Positions 18,304 to 26,387 of a DNA stretch of 64,000 nucleotides are shown one piece after another; the first letter of the stretch is position 1; each line of letters begins with the position of its first letter. This stretch comes from an uncultured Saprospiraceae bacterium (lineage in GTDB: Bacteria > Bacteroidota > Bacteroidia > Chitinophagales > Saprospiraceae). The position numbers and the translations under genes were made by a program. Below the pieces are notes generated by a model. It saw only the letters and a program-made list of their open reading frames with translations, did not search any database and was not told the origin of the DNA. Location: positions 1-64,000 of the forward strand of contig CALJPQ010000001.1 of the NCBI GenBank assembly GCA_937980645.1, read 5' to 3'.

Positions 18304-19158
18304 TTACAGGCGTTTTTTCGGATGATATTGCGCGCGGAGTACGAAAGCGACGAGATTGAGCAAGAAGACTAAGAGCAGCAGTGCGATGGCCGTTCCGTAG
18401 GCCAGCGGGCGCACCAGTTCGGGGTCGTGGTGTTGGGTGGATAGGATGTACAGGTGGTAGGGCAATGCCATGAACTCGTCGAAGGGCGAGGCGGGCAGGT
18501 ATCGGGTGTAGAAAGCCACGCCGGTGAAGAGGATGGGCGCTGTTTCGCCAGCGGCGCGGGAGAGCGCCAGAATGACGCCCGTCAGGATGCCGGGCAACGC
18601 TGTGGGCAGCACCACGCTGTAAGTGGTTTCCCAGCGTGTGGCGCCTAAGGCTAACGCGCCTTCGCGCAAGGCGCGCGGCACCTGGCGCAGGGCTTCTTCG
18701 GTCGTAGCAATTACCGAAGGCAGTGTCAGCAGGGCCAGCGTGCAGGCCGAAGCCAGAATGGACGCCCCCATGCGCATGCCTTCCACAAAGATGGCCAGGC
18801 CAAAGAGGCCATAGACGATGCTGGGCACCCCTGCCAAATTGCGTACGGCCGCTCGAGTGAACTGAGTAAACGCGCCCTCGCCGGCATATTCTTCCAGCCA
18901 TACGGCGCAGGCCACGCCTAACGGAGCAGCCAGTAGTGTAGCCAGCAGAGTTACCACCGTTGTGCCGAAAACGGCCGGCCAGATACCGCCCGCCGTCATG
19001 CCCTGGCGCGGAAAGCTGGTCAGAAACTCCCAGCTGAGCACCGGAATGCCCTGTCGGCTCAGGTCGAAGAGCATGATGACCATAAAGGCTGCCACGCCCA
19101 AAGCGCAGACAATCAGGGAGGCCATGCCTATCCACATCCGGAGTTTTCGTATCGTCAT
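18304..19158 (-). CDS. pstA: Phosphate ABC transporter permease PstA
   Basis: A 284-residue inner-membrane permease with about six transmembrane helices. The binding-protein-dependent permease loop (EALRQVPRALREGALALGAT region, with EGALALGATRWET) contacts PstB. The start overlaps the end of pstC by 4 bases, which suggests translational coupling. Together with PstC it forms the channel for inorganic phosphate. Confidence 0.93.
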   Translation of the reverse strand: MTIRKLRMWIGMASLIVCALGVAAFMVIMLFDLSRQGIPVLSWEFLTSFPRQGMTAGGIWPAVFGTTVVTLLATLLAAPLGVACAVWLEEYAGEGAFTQFTRAAVRNLAGVPSIVYGLFGLAIFVEGMRMGASILASACTLALLTLPSVIATTEEALRQVPRALREGALALGATRWETTYSVVLPTALPGILTGVILALSRAAGETAPILFTGVAFYTRYLPASPFDEFMALPYHLYILSTQHHDPELVRPLAYGTAIALLLLVFLLNLVAFVLRAQYHPKKRL

Positions 19159-20042
19159 TGTCCGCGTTTTCTCAGCCGAGCGGCCACGCGCTCAGCGGCG
19201 AAATTGATGGTCAGGGTGATGAGGAAGAGGACTAAAGCGCAGGCAAACAGCGCGTAGTAGTGCGTCGTTCCGGTAGGTACCTCGCCCATTTCAATGGCTA
19301 CTGTAGCAGTAATAGTGCGCACCGAAGAGAAGAAGCCCTGCGGTATGGCCGTGGCATTGCCCGTGGCCATCAGCACGGTCATCGTCTCGCCAATGGCGCG
19401 CCCCACTCCCAACATGATGGCTGCCAGCAGGCCCGAATAGCAGGCCGGCAGCGTTACCCGCGTAAGCGTCTCCCACCGATTGGCCCCCAAAGCATAACTG
19501 GCCTCCTTGTATGCTCGAGGCACAGCCTGCACGACGTCTTCCGAAATGCTGATAACGGTGGGCAAGGCCATGAAAGCCAGTAAGATAGAGCCATTAAGGG
19601 CATTCAGCCCATTGGGCAGGCCAAATACCCGCGCCAGAAAAGGCCCAACCAGCACAATGCCCACAAAGCCCATCACCACCGAGGGCACGGCTGCCATGAG
19701 TTCTACAATGGGCTTCAGCAGATTGCGCAACCAAAGAGGGGCAATTTCCGAGAGAAAAAACGCCATGCCCACGCCTATGGGCGCAGCAATGGCAGTGGCG
19801 CCAAGCGTCGTCAGCGCTGTACCCAGCAGCAGCGCGCCTATGCCGTAGGAGGGAGTATCGTACGCCGCCGGATTCCAGGCATTCAGTGAGAAAAACTCGC
19901 CCAGCCCAATGCGTTCAAAGGCCCTCCAGCTGTGGATGGCCAGCAGCAAAAAGATACCCAGCAGCGTAGCGATGGAGACAAACGCCGACACTGCCAGCGA
20001 TTTTTCAAAGAACCTGTTCCAGAAATAGCGGCGGCTCGTCAT
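19155..20042 (-). CDS. pstC: Phosphate ABC transporter permease PstC
   Basis: A 295-residue permease with an N-terminal helix (about 15-38) and five further hydrophobic segments. The EAA-type loop is visible as EASYALGANRWET. PstC-type features include the GIGALLLGTALTT segment and the long loop before it (LNAWNPAAYDTPSYG). It overlaps pstA by 4 bases and pstS by 4 bases, so the whole set is a tightly coupled operon. Confidence 0.93.
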   Translation of the reverse strand: MTSRRYFWNRFFEKSLAVSAFVSIATLLGIFLLLAIHSWRAFERIGLGEFFSLNAWNPAAYDTPSYGIGALLLGTALTTLGATAIAAPIGVGMAFFLSEIAPLWLRNLLKPIVELMAAVPSVVMGFVGIVLVGPFLARVFGLPNGLNALNGSILLAFMALPTVISISEDVVQAVPRAYKEASYALGANRWETLTRVTLPACYSGLLAAIMLGVGRAIGETMTVLMATGNATAIPQGFFSSVRTITATVAIEMGEVPTGTTHYYALFACALVLFLITLTINFAAERVAARLRKRGQ

Positions 20043-21040
20043 CGCTTTTCGGTGTAGTAATTCAGGGTTTCCACATAAGAAGAAGCAGGGCGGAGCGCAT
20101 GGTAAGCCGCCAGCATATCGGGCCAGGGGGGCAAATAGCCGTTTTGCAAGATCAGTTGCTGGCCTGCCGGGCTGGCTTCAAACTGAAAAAAGGCTTTGAG
20201 CTTGCCAGAGGGATGCCCGTTAGTGAACTGATACAGCGGGCGCACGAGCGGATACTCGCCCGAGCGCAGCGCCGCCTCCTCCAGCGGTGAGACGGCCCGC
20301 CGCTTAGCATCGGCCTTTAGGCGCACAACGCGCACGCCTTGACGAATGCTGCCGTCGGCTTTAGCCACATAGCCCAACCCGACGTAACCAATGCCGTAAG
20401 GGTCGCGCATGACGGACTCCACAATTTGCGCCGTGCCGTTCATCTGCTTGAGCGCCGGTGAAAAGTCGCGCCCCAGCACTCGCTCGCGGAAATAGACAAA
20501 AGTGCCGGAGTTGCTCTGGCGTCCGTAGAGCGAAATGCGCCCCGGCCGACCGCCTACCTCCGCCCAGTCGCGGATTTCGCCAGCGTAGATGCGCCCCAAT
20601 TGCTCTAAGGTCAGGCTATCCACACCTACCGCAGGATTGACCACCACCACTAAAGCATCTGCAGCAAATACGTGCGCCACTAAGCGAATGTCGCGTTGCC
20701 GCGCCAGTGCAATTTCCTTGTCCGTCAGCGCGCGCGACGAGTTGGCGACGTCTGTTTTGCCGTTAAGCAGGGCTGCTATGCCAACGCCCGAACCGCCGCC
20801 CGCAATGCTGACGGAAACAGCAGAGTCTTCGGCCATATAGGCTTCAGCCAGGCGAAACACCAGGTTCACCTCCGTGTCTGAGCCTCGCACTGTAATGCGC
20901 TCCACACTGCGCATCTGATGACAGGTGCTGCCTGCCATCACCAGACCTACCAGCAGCAACAGCCGCCCGAAAATAGCCCAGGTGTCAGGCCGGCTCTTCT
21001 TCGTCTGCCTCGCCTTCTGCCGCCGCTTCGTCATCTTCAT
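20039..21040 (-). CDS. pstS: Phosphate-binding protein PstS
   Basis: A 333-residue periplasmic or membrane-anchored phosphate-binding protein. Ligand-site motifs are visible: RGSDTEV near the N terminus, AGGGSGVGIAALLNG, ANSSRALT and the loop SNSGTFVYFRE. The N terminus is unusually basic (KMTKRRQKARQTKK) ahead of a hydrophobic segment at about 22-37; a Cys follows at C40, but Thr at -1 is a poor lipobox. An in-frame TAG stands immediately before the ATG, so translation cannot begin further upstream. The first 56 bases overlap, in another frame, the end of a very acidic ORF. It heads pstSCAB. Confidence 0.9.
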   Translation of the reverse strand: MKMTKRRQKARQTKKSRPDTWAIFGRLLLLVGLVMAGSTCHQMRSVERITVRGSDTEVNLVFRLAEAYMAEDSAVSVSIAGGGSGVGIAALLNGKTDVANSSRALTDKEIALARQRDIRLVAHVFAADALVVVVNPAVGVDSLTLEQLGRIYAGEIRDWAEVGGRPGRISLYGRQSNSGTFVYFRERVLGRDFSPALKQMNGTAQIVESVMRDPYGIGYVGLGYVAKADGSIRQGVRVVRLKADAKRRAVSPLEEAALRSGEYPLVRPLYQFTNGHPSGKLKAFFQFEASPAGQQLILQNGYLPPWPDMLAAYHALRPASSYVETLNYYTEKR

Positions 21041-21263
21041 CTACGTACTCCTCGTCGTCCAGGTCTTCTTCGTCGGAGTCCTCTTCGTCGTCGAAGCCTT
21101 CGTCTTCCACGTCCTCGAGGTCGTCTTCTTCGAGGGCGTCATCTTCCTCGTTCGCTGCTTCATCTTCAGACCCGTCTTCGTCCGTGAGGGCTGCTCGGAG
21201 CGTTTCCTCCACTTCCACAGCAGAGAGCGTTTCTTGTTCCAGAGTAAGAATGTCTGTGCGCAT
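20985..21263 (-). CDS. Very acidic small protein overlapping pstS
   Basis: A 92-residue ORF. The first 28 residues look like normal protein (MRTDILTLEQETLSAVEVEE), and the rest is mostly Asp and Glu with some Ala. No known domain is recognised. It is the first ORF of the pst unit, and its last 56 bases overlap the start of pstS, so translation of the two is probably linked. The acidic tail could bind metal or a basic partner, but that is guesswork. The repetitive GAx codons mean that a long open frame is partly expected by chance; the ordinary-looking N terminus and the position in the operon argue that it is real. Confidence 0.5.
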   Translation of the reverse strand: MRTDILTLEQETLSAVEVEETLRAALTDEDGSEDEAANEEDDALEEDDLEDVEDEGFDDEEDSDEEDLDDEEYVDEDDEAAAEGEADEEEPA

Positions 21264-21265
21264 AG

Positions 21266-21284
21266 TGTCAAATTTTGCGTCAAA
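21266..21284 (-). promoter_or_regulatory. Direct repeat before the pst unit
   Basis: Two copies of a GTCAAA word (+ strand 21267-21272 and 21279-21284) are spaced 12 bases apart, immediately upstream of the acidic ORF. They recall the TGTCA repeats of a PhoB box, but the spacing is 12 rather than 11 bases and the site sits where an untranslated leader would be. Regulatory meaning is uncertain. Confidence 0.2.
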
Positions 21285-21372
21285 ATTCTAAGTCTCCAGA
21301 CGCTTCACAGACGCTGTGCAGGTTAAGTTGATATTAAGAATGCAGCGCCATCTCGAGTTGCTGGTGAAGTGG

Positions 21373-21918
21373 TCAAACGGCCCAGTGTCCTAAGTATTTG
21401 AGGAAAATTTTGGTCAGGTTCTCGGCGTCTGAAATGCCGCGATGGTGGGTGCCAGTAAAGAGGATGTTTTCGATTTCGATGGCCTTTTTCAGCCCTACGG
21501 GGCGTCGTAGCCCTTTGATGTGCATGTATTGTTGTTTGAGATTGGCATGGGCTTCGGCCCAGTCGGTTTCCAGTCGGTGCAGGCGACAGTCGTGGACGAG
21601 CATTTTTTGGTCTATGGAGCCCCAAGAGCAGAGGGTGTAGTCTTCTTCGCCGATGCGGGCCCAGTCCCAAAATTCCTCGATGACCTCTGGGAACGTAGCG
21701 GCCCGATTGACGTCTTGCTGGCTGATTTGGGTAAGTTGCCGGCAAAAAGGCGACAGGGTAGGGTGCACAATGGGGCGCACGAAACGGTTGAACTTGCCGC
21801 GTATTTCGCCGTAGGCATTGACGCGAAAGGCGCCGATTTCGATGATTTCCTGCACGTAACCGGGCGGGCGATGTTCCCAGCAGGTGGCCTCCAGATCGTA
21901 AATGATGTAGTTTTTCAT
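21373..21918 (-). CDS. DEDDh-type 3'-5' exonuclease
   Basis: A 181-residue protein of the RNase T/DnaQ superfamily. The ExoI motif DLEATCWE is near the N terminus, the ExoII-region Asp lies in the SIDQKMLVHDC area, and HHRGISDAENL near the C terminus gives the DEDDh histidine and last Asp. The compact single-domain form resembles KapD/ERI-1-like exonucleases more than a polymerase proofreading subunit. Start: ATG 21918, where the MKNYIIYDLEAT fold begins; in-frame upstream residues have no match to the fold. It is divergent from the neighbouring glycosyltransferase gene. The natural substrate (RNA or DNA ends) is unknown. Confidence 0.8.
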   Translation of the reverse strand: MKNYIIYDLEATCWEHRPPGYVQEIIEIGAFRVNAYGEIRGKFNRFVRPIVHPTLSPFCRQLTQISQQDVNRAATFPEVIEEFWDWARIGEEDYTLCSWGSIDQKMLVHDCRLHRLETDWAEAHANLKQQYMHIKGLRRPVGLKKAIEIENILFTGTHHRGISDAENLTKIFLKYLGHWAV

Positions 21919-22013
21919 GATTGAATGGCGTGGCGTCGGGTGCCCTGCGCCTTTGCGCAAGTATGGACGCAAAGTTCGAGCAATTGTTCAGAGCTTTGCC
22001 CCAAAACCCGGAC

Positions 22014-23222
22014 ATGCACATTGCTTTACTGACCACCTACCCCCACGGCGGCGCGGGCATCGCCTGCCGACGCTTAGAGGGTGCCCTGCGCCACATCGGT
22101 GCAGAAGCCCGGACGCTGACGGCAGCCGATGCTCCTTCGCGCTGGCCGTTCTATGCGGAGCGGCTGTCGTTTCTGCCCTATGAGCGCGATCGCTCGGTGC
22201 GTTTCCAGTTTTCGTTGGCCAATTTTGGCTGCGACATGTCGCGCCACCCCGTCGTGCAACAGGCCGACGTGATTCACCTGCACTGGGTCAACCAGGGCTT
22301 CCTGTCGCTTCGCAACCTCCAGCAATTGGCCCAAACAGGCAAGCCTATCGTTTGGACCCTGCACGACATGTGGGCCTTCACCGGCGGCTGCCACCACAGT
22401 GCCGGCTGTGAGGAATACACGCGCGCCTGCGGCCATTGCCCGATGTTACGCTGGCCCGGGCCATGCGACCTGTCGCACCGCATCTGGCGGCGCAAGAAGC
22501 GCCTTTTCCCGCCGCAAATGCACATCATCACATGCAGCGAATGGCTGGGCCAGCGCGCCAGAAGCAGCAGTCTGCTGAGTGGCTATCCCGTTCAGGTCAT
22601 TCCAAACGCTATTGATATCCAGCTTTTTACACCTGCTGCGCCGGAGCAGCGGCAAGCGTTTCGGCAGCGCCTGGGCATTCCGTCCGCTGCTGTGGTGGCG
22701 CTTTTTGCTTCGGTCAAGGTTGAAAATCCCTGGAAGGGTTTTGGGCATTTGGTACAAGCTTTAGGTCATGTGCGCCAGCAGTGGCCCCATCTGCCTTTGG
22801 AATTGCTGGTCATGGGCAAAGCACAGCCAGAGACCTTGCGCCAGTTGCCCTGCCCGGCGCGCGAATTAGGCTCGCTCTCCGATCCGCGGCAAATTGCCGA
22901 GGCCTACGCCGCCGCCGACCTGTTCGTCATACCCTCGCTGGAAGAAAACCTACCCAATACGGTGATGGAAGCGCTGGCTTGCGGCACACCCGTGGCGGGC
23001 TTCCGCACTGGTGGCATCCCAGAAATGGTGGAGCACGAAGAAAATGGCTTCCTGGCTCCAGTGGGCGACAGTTTGGCCCTGGCCGAAGCCATCGCCTGGG
23101 TGGCCGAACGCTCCGAACAGCTGCGCGCCGCCGCCCGTCGTAAGGCCGAGCACTGCTATGCCCAGACCATCGTGGCGCAACAACATCTGGCGCTGTATCA
23201 GGAGGCACTTCGACAGACCTGA
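22014..23222 (+). CDS. Glycosyltransferase family 4
   Basis: A 402-residue GT-B fold glycosyltransferase. The N-terminal part carries PHGGAGIACRRL and the marker LHDMWAFTGGCHHSAGC with the CGHCPML cysteine motif seen in WcaC-like exopolysaccharide enzymes. The C-terminal part has VIPNAID, the donor-binding PSLEENLPNTVMEALACGTPV (the EX7E motif) and GGIPEMV. It transfers a sugar from a nucleotide donor, probably in capsule or exopolysaccharide synthesis, but no polysaccharide cluster surrounds it. In-frame starts at 21921 and 21963 exist; ATG 22014 begins exactly at the fold (MHIALLTTYPHGG). Confidence 0.85.
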   Translation: MHIALLTTYPHGGAGIACRRLEGALRHIGAEARTLTAADAPSRWPFYAERLSFLPYERDRSVRFQFSLANFGCDMSRHPVVQQADVIHLHWVNQGFLSLRNLQQLAQTGKPIVWTLHDMWAFTGGCHHSAGCEEYTRACGHCPMLRWPGPCDLSHRIWRRKKRLFPPQMHIITCSEWLGQRARSSSLLSGYPVQVIPNAIDIQLFTPAAPEQRQAFRQRLGIPSAAVVALFASVKVENPWKGFGHLVQALGHVRQQWPHLPLELLVMGKAQPETLRQLPCPARELGSLSDPRQIAEAYAAADLFVIPSLEENLPNTVMEALACGTPVAGFRTGGIPEMVEHEENGFLAPVGDSLALAEAIAWVAERSEQLRAAARRKAEHCYAQTIVAQQHLALYQEALRQT

Positions 23223-23235
23223 GGCACCCGTTGCT

Positions 23236-24750
23236 ATGCAAAACACGATGCAGACCGCTCTTTTCAGGTATGGTATCCTCCTCGCTGCATTAGGCTTGTG
23301 GCCCAACAGCCTGGCGGCTCAACGCACAGAGCTGCCATCTCTCGCCTTTCAAACCATTTACCGCCAAATCACCTCGCTGCGGCTGTCGGAAGCACGCCAG
23401 GGCCTCCAGGCCTTACGGCAAAACGGGCCGCCGACGCCGGTTGCGTATTTGCTGGAAAACTACATAGACTTTGCCCAGGTGCTCTTAGACGACCAGGAAG
23501 CCAGTACCCAGTACTTTTATCAACAGACGGCCAATCGCCTGCAGGCCATCCGACGCACAAACGGCACTTCGCCCTGGAGGCGCTACGCCGAAGCGGAAAT
23601 GCGTCTGCAGCAGGCAGTCCTCATGGGTAAGTCGGGCAGGTACCTGGCCTGTGCCCAGGAGACGCGCCGCGCCTGTATACTGCTGGACGAAAACCGCCAA
23701 CAATTCCCGCATTTTGCCCTCAACCGAAAAAGTGTAGCCATCGTGCAGGCGTTACTAGGGGTTTTGCCCGACGAATTTCGCTGGGCTGCCGAGCTGTTGA
23801 GCGGTGTCAGGAGCTCAGTGTGGGGCGGTATCGGCGAACTGGAGCGCCTGCTGGCCGAAGGCGATCCTGAGACGTTATTTTTTGAAGAAGAAATCCGGCT
23901 GGCCATTGCACTCCTGCGCCTAAACCTGCTGGAAGACAAAGAAGGTGCCTGGCGTGTCTTGCAAGGGCCGCGCTGGAATGCGCGCCAGAACCCGTTGGCA
24001 GCCTACTCGTTAGCTGTTGTGGCGGCGCGCTCGGGCCGCAACGATGAGGCCATCCGCCTGCTAGAAACCAGCCCAGAAGGCGAACCTTTTCATCCGTTCT
24101 GGCAGCGCTACTACCTGATAGGTTTGCTGAAATTGAACCGCTTAGACCCCGATGCCGACGAACCACTGCGTCGCTTCGCGCGCCATTTTTTGGGCGAGAC
24201 AGGCCGCTGGGAAGCCTGCCAGAAAATCGCCTGGCACGCCCTGCTGCATGGCGACACCGCTGGCTACCGCCTCTGGATGAACCGCATTGCAGCTACCAGA
24301 CGGCCTCGCACCGAGCAAGACCAGGCCGCCTGGCGTGAGGCCCGCGAAGGCCCCATGCCCGAACCGACCCTCCTGCGCGCCCGCCTGCTATTCGATGGCG
24401 GATACTATCAGCGCGCCCGTGAAACTCTCATACAACAGCCCGCACATCGCTATACGGGCGTCCTTGCCTTAGAATATACCTACCGCCTGGCCCGCATCGC
24501 CCACGCCTCAGGACACTGCAGCGAAGCCGAACGCTACTACCGCCAGACCCTCCAACAAGGCGCCCAAAACCCAGCCTATTTCGCCTGCCAGTCGGCCCTG
24601 CAATTGGGCATCTTGTACGAGCAGACCCAACGCTGCGCACTCGCCAAAGATGCCTATCAGACCTGCCTGCGCCTCAAACCACAGCAATACCGCATCAGCC
24701 TGCACGCCAAAGCAAAGGCAGGGCTGGACCGACTGCGAAAAGTATGCTAA
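23236..24750 (+). CDS. Secreted TPR-repeat protein
   Basis: A 504-residue protein with a signal peptide (about 1-26, ending SLAAQ) and alpha-helical repeats of TPR type through most of the rest, for example RLSEARQGLQAL, the SGRYLACAQETRRAC region and a C-terminal pair near SGHCSEAERYYRQTL and QTQRCALAKDAYQTCL. It starts 13 bases after the glycosyltransferase stop and may share its transcript. It lacks a T9SS tail, so it is probably periplasmic. It recalls Bacteroidota TPR proteins of unknown role; protein-protein binding is the only function I can support. Confidence 0.75.
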   Translation: MQNTMQTALFRYGILLAALGLWPNSLAAQRTELPSLAFQTIYRQITSLRLSEARQGLQALRQNGPPTPVAYLLENYIDFAQVLLDDQEASTQYFYQQTANRLQAIRRTNGTSPWRRYAEAEMRLQQAVLMGKSGRYLACAQETRRACILLDENRQQFPHFALNRKSVAIVQALLGVLPDEFRWAAELLSGVRSSVWGGIGELERLLAEGDPETLFFEEEIRLAIALLRLNLLEDKEGAWRVLQGPRWNARQNPLAAYSLAVVAARSGRNDEAIRLLETSPEGEPFHPFWQRYYLIGLLKLNRLDPDADEPLRRFARHFLGETGRWEACQKIAWHALLHGDTAGYRLWMNRIAATRRPRTEQDQAAWREAREGPMPEPTLLRARLLFDGGYYQRARETLIQQPAHRYTGVLALEYTYRLARIAHASGHCSEAERYYRQTLQQGAQNPAYFACQSALQLGILYEQTQRCALAKDAYQTCLRLKPQQYRISLHAKAKAGLDRLRKVC

Positions 24751-24816
24751 AAGGTAGGCGCAGTTTCAGGGTCGGAAACCCCCCAACAAAACTGGCCCTC
24801 ATGCGTTTGTGCAGCC

Positions 24817-26322
24817 ATGACGACGACGAACATCTTCACCCACGTGCGCACGCTGGGCGCGCTGAAGGCCTCAGGGTACCAGCCCAAAAGCATCAAAGAC
24901 GAACTGCGCCAGAACCTTCTGGACAAAATACGCCGCCGTGAAAACATCTTCCCTGGCATTTATGGCTTCGACGACACTGTGCTGCCCGACCTGGAGCGCG
25001 CGGTGCTGAGCCGGCACAACATCCTGCTCCTTGGCCTTCGTGGCCAGGCCAAAACGCGCCTGGCGCGTCTGTTGGTCAACCTGCTGGATGAGTACATCCC
25101 CGTGGTGGCCGGCAGCGAACTGAACGACGACCCTTTAGCCCCCATCAGCCGCTACGCGCGCGACCTCATCGCCGAACGCGGCGACGAAACGCCCATCGAA
25201 TGGCTCCACCGCGACGAGCGATACGTGGAGAAGTTGGCCACCCCCGACGTCAGCATCGCCGACCTAGTGGGCGACGTGGACCCTATCAAGGCTGCCAACC
25301 TGCGCCTGCCGTACTCCGACGAGCGCGTCATCCACTTCGGCCTCATCCCGCGCGCACACCGCTGCCTGTTCGTCATCAACGAATTGCCTGACCTGCAGCC
25401 ACGCATCCAGGTGGCCCTATTCAACGTCCTGCAAGAGGGCGATATGCAAATCCGAGGCTTCAAGTTGCGCCTGCCTTTAGACATCACGTTCGTCTTCACG
25501 GCCAACCCGGAGGACTATACCAACCGAGGCAGCATCATCACGCCGCTCAAAGACCGCATCGAAAGCCAAATAACGACCCATTACCCCACCTCCATTGAAA
25601 TCGGGCGGCGCATCACCGAGCAAGAGGCCCGCATCGCCCCAGCCCAACGCGAAACGGTGCGCGTGCCCGAACTGCTTAAAGACCTCATCGAAGAAATCGC
25701 TTTTGCCGCCCGCGACAGTGAGTATGTGGACAAGAGCAGCGGCGTCAGCGCCCGCCTCACCATCGCCGCCTACGAAAACCTGTACTCTACGGCCGAGCGC
25801 CGCATGCTGCTCAATGGCGACACCAGCACCACAGCGCGCATTACCGACCTGTGGGGCGTTATCCCGGCTATCATTGGAAAAGTAGAAATGGTCTATGAGG
25901 GCGAGCAGGAGGGCCCTCACTCGGTGGCCCTGCGCCTCATCGGGCAGGCTGTTAAGAAAACCTTCCTTAAGCACTTCCCTAACCCCGCCAAACTGCGCCG
26001 CGGGCAGGAAAAAGACCCCTACGGCGTCATCAAAGCCTGGTTCTCCGGCGGCAATACTGTGGACTTGCTGCACCGCCACAAAGACCGCGAATTCTTGCAA
26101 AGCCTGGAACAGACAGCCGGCTTGCGCAAATTTGTCGAAAGCCACAACATCCCACCAACAGAGGTGCCCGTGTTCATGGAATTAGTCCTCCACGGCCTGG
26201 CCGAATTTGAGGTGCTCAACAAGGAGTTCATCCTCAACCGCTGGACCTTCAAGGACTTCCTCGCCGACAGCGGCTTGGGCAACACCGACGACGAACCGGA
26301 TATGCGGGATTTGCTGCGGTGA
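24817..26322 (+). CDS. MoxR/magnesium-chelatase-I-like AAA+ ATPase
   Basis: A 501-residue AAA+ ATPase. The nucleotide-binding loop is GLRGQAKTRL, the Walker B region reads LFVINELPDL, and sensor 1 is FTANPEDY. A helical lid and a C-terminal region of about 170 residues follow. Such proteins usually work with a von Willebrand factor A partner to remodel or insert metal into a target. Here no VWA gene follows: the next gene is a methyltransferase on the opposite strand. True magnesium chelatase is unlikely because no chlorophyll genes are near. The start ATG 24817 lies 66 bases after the TPR gene, with which it may form an operon. Confidence 0.75.
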   Translation: MTTTNIFTHVRTLGALKASGYQPKSIKDELRQNLLDKIRRRENIFPGIYGFDDTVLPDLERAVLSRHNILLLGLRGQAKTRLARLLVNLLDEYIPVVAGSELNDDPLAPISRYARDLIAERGDETPIEWLHRDERYVEKLATPDVSIADLVGDVDPIKAANLRLPYSDERVIHFGLIPRAHRCLFVINELPDLQPRIQVALFNVLQEGDMQIRGFKLRLPLDITFVFTANPEDYTNRGSIITPLKDRIESQITTHYPTSIEIGRRITEQEARIAPAQRETVRVPELLKDLIEEIAFAARDSEYVDKSSGVSARLTIAAYENLYSTAERRMLLNGDTSTTARITDLWGVIPAIIGKVEMVYEGEQEGPHSVALRLIGQAVKKTFLKHFPNPAKLRRGQEKDPYGVIKAWFSGGNTVDLLHRHKDREFLQSLEQTAGLRKFVESHNIPPTEVPVFMELVLHGLAEFEVLNKEFILNRWTFKDFLADSGLGNTDDEPDMRDLLR

Positions 26323-26344
26323 GAAGTGTTTGCAAAGTCAGCAC

Positions 26345-26387
26345 AGGAAAAATACCTGCGCTGCCCTCTGCGCCCTCGGCGGTTTTT
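26345..26387. repeat. Dispersed intergenic repeat copy
   Basis: The stretch between the convergent ATPase and methyltransferase genes ends with a two-part word (ctctgcgccctcggcggttt) related to copies at about 27847 and 46655. It resembles a short word found between genes in many bacterial genomes. It might also serve as a terminator region for both convergent genes. Confidence 0.35.

Noticed and set aside
20918..21187. Arg/Leu/Pro-rich and hydrophobic ORFs on the + strand opposite the acidic small ORF
   Set aside because: They are antisense readings of the GAx-rich acidic stretch; their composition is explained by complement codons.
21266..21284. Direct repeat considered as a Pho box
   Set aside because: The spacing is 12 rather than 11 bases and the repeats lie directly against the first start codon; kept only as a weak regulatory candidate.
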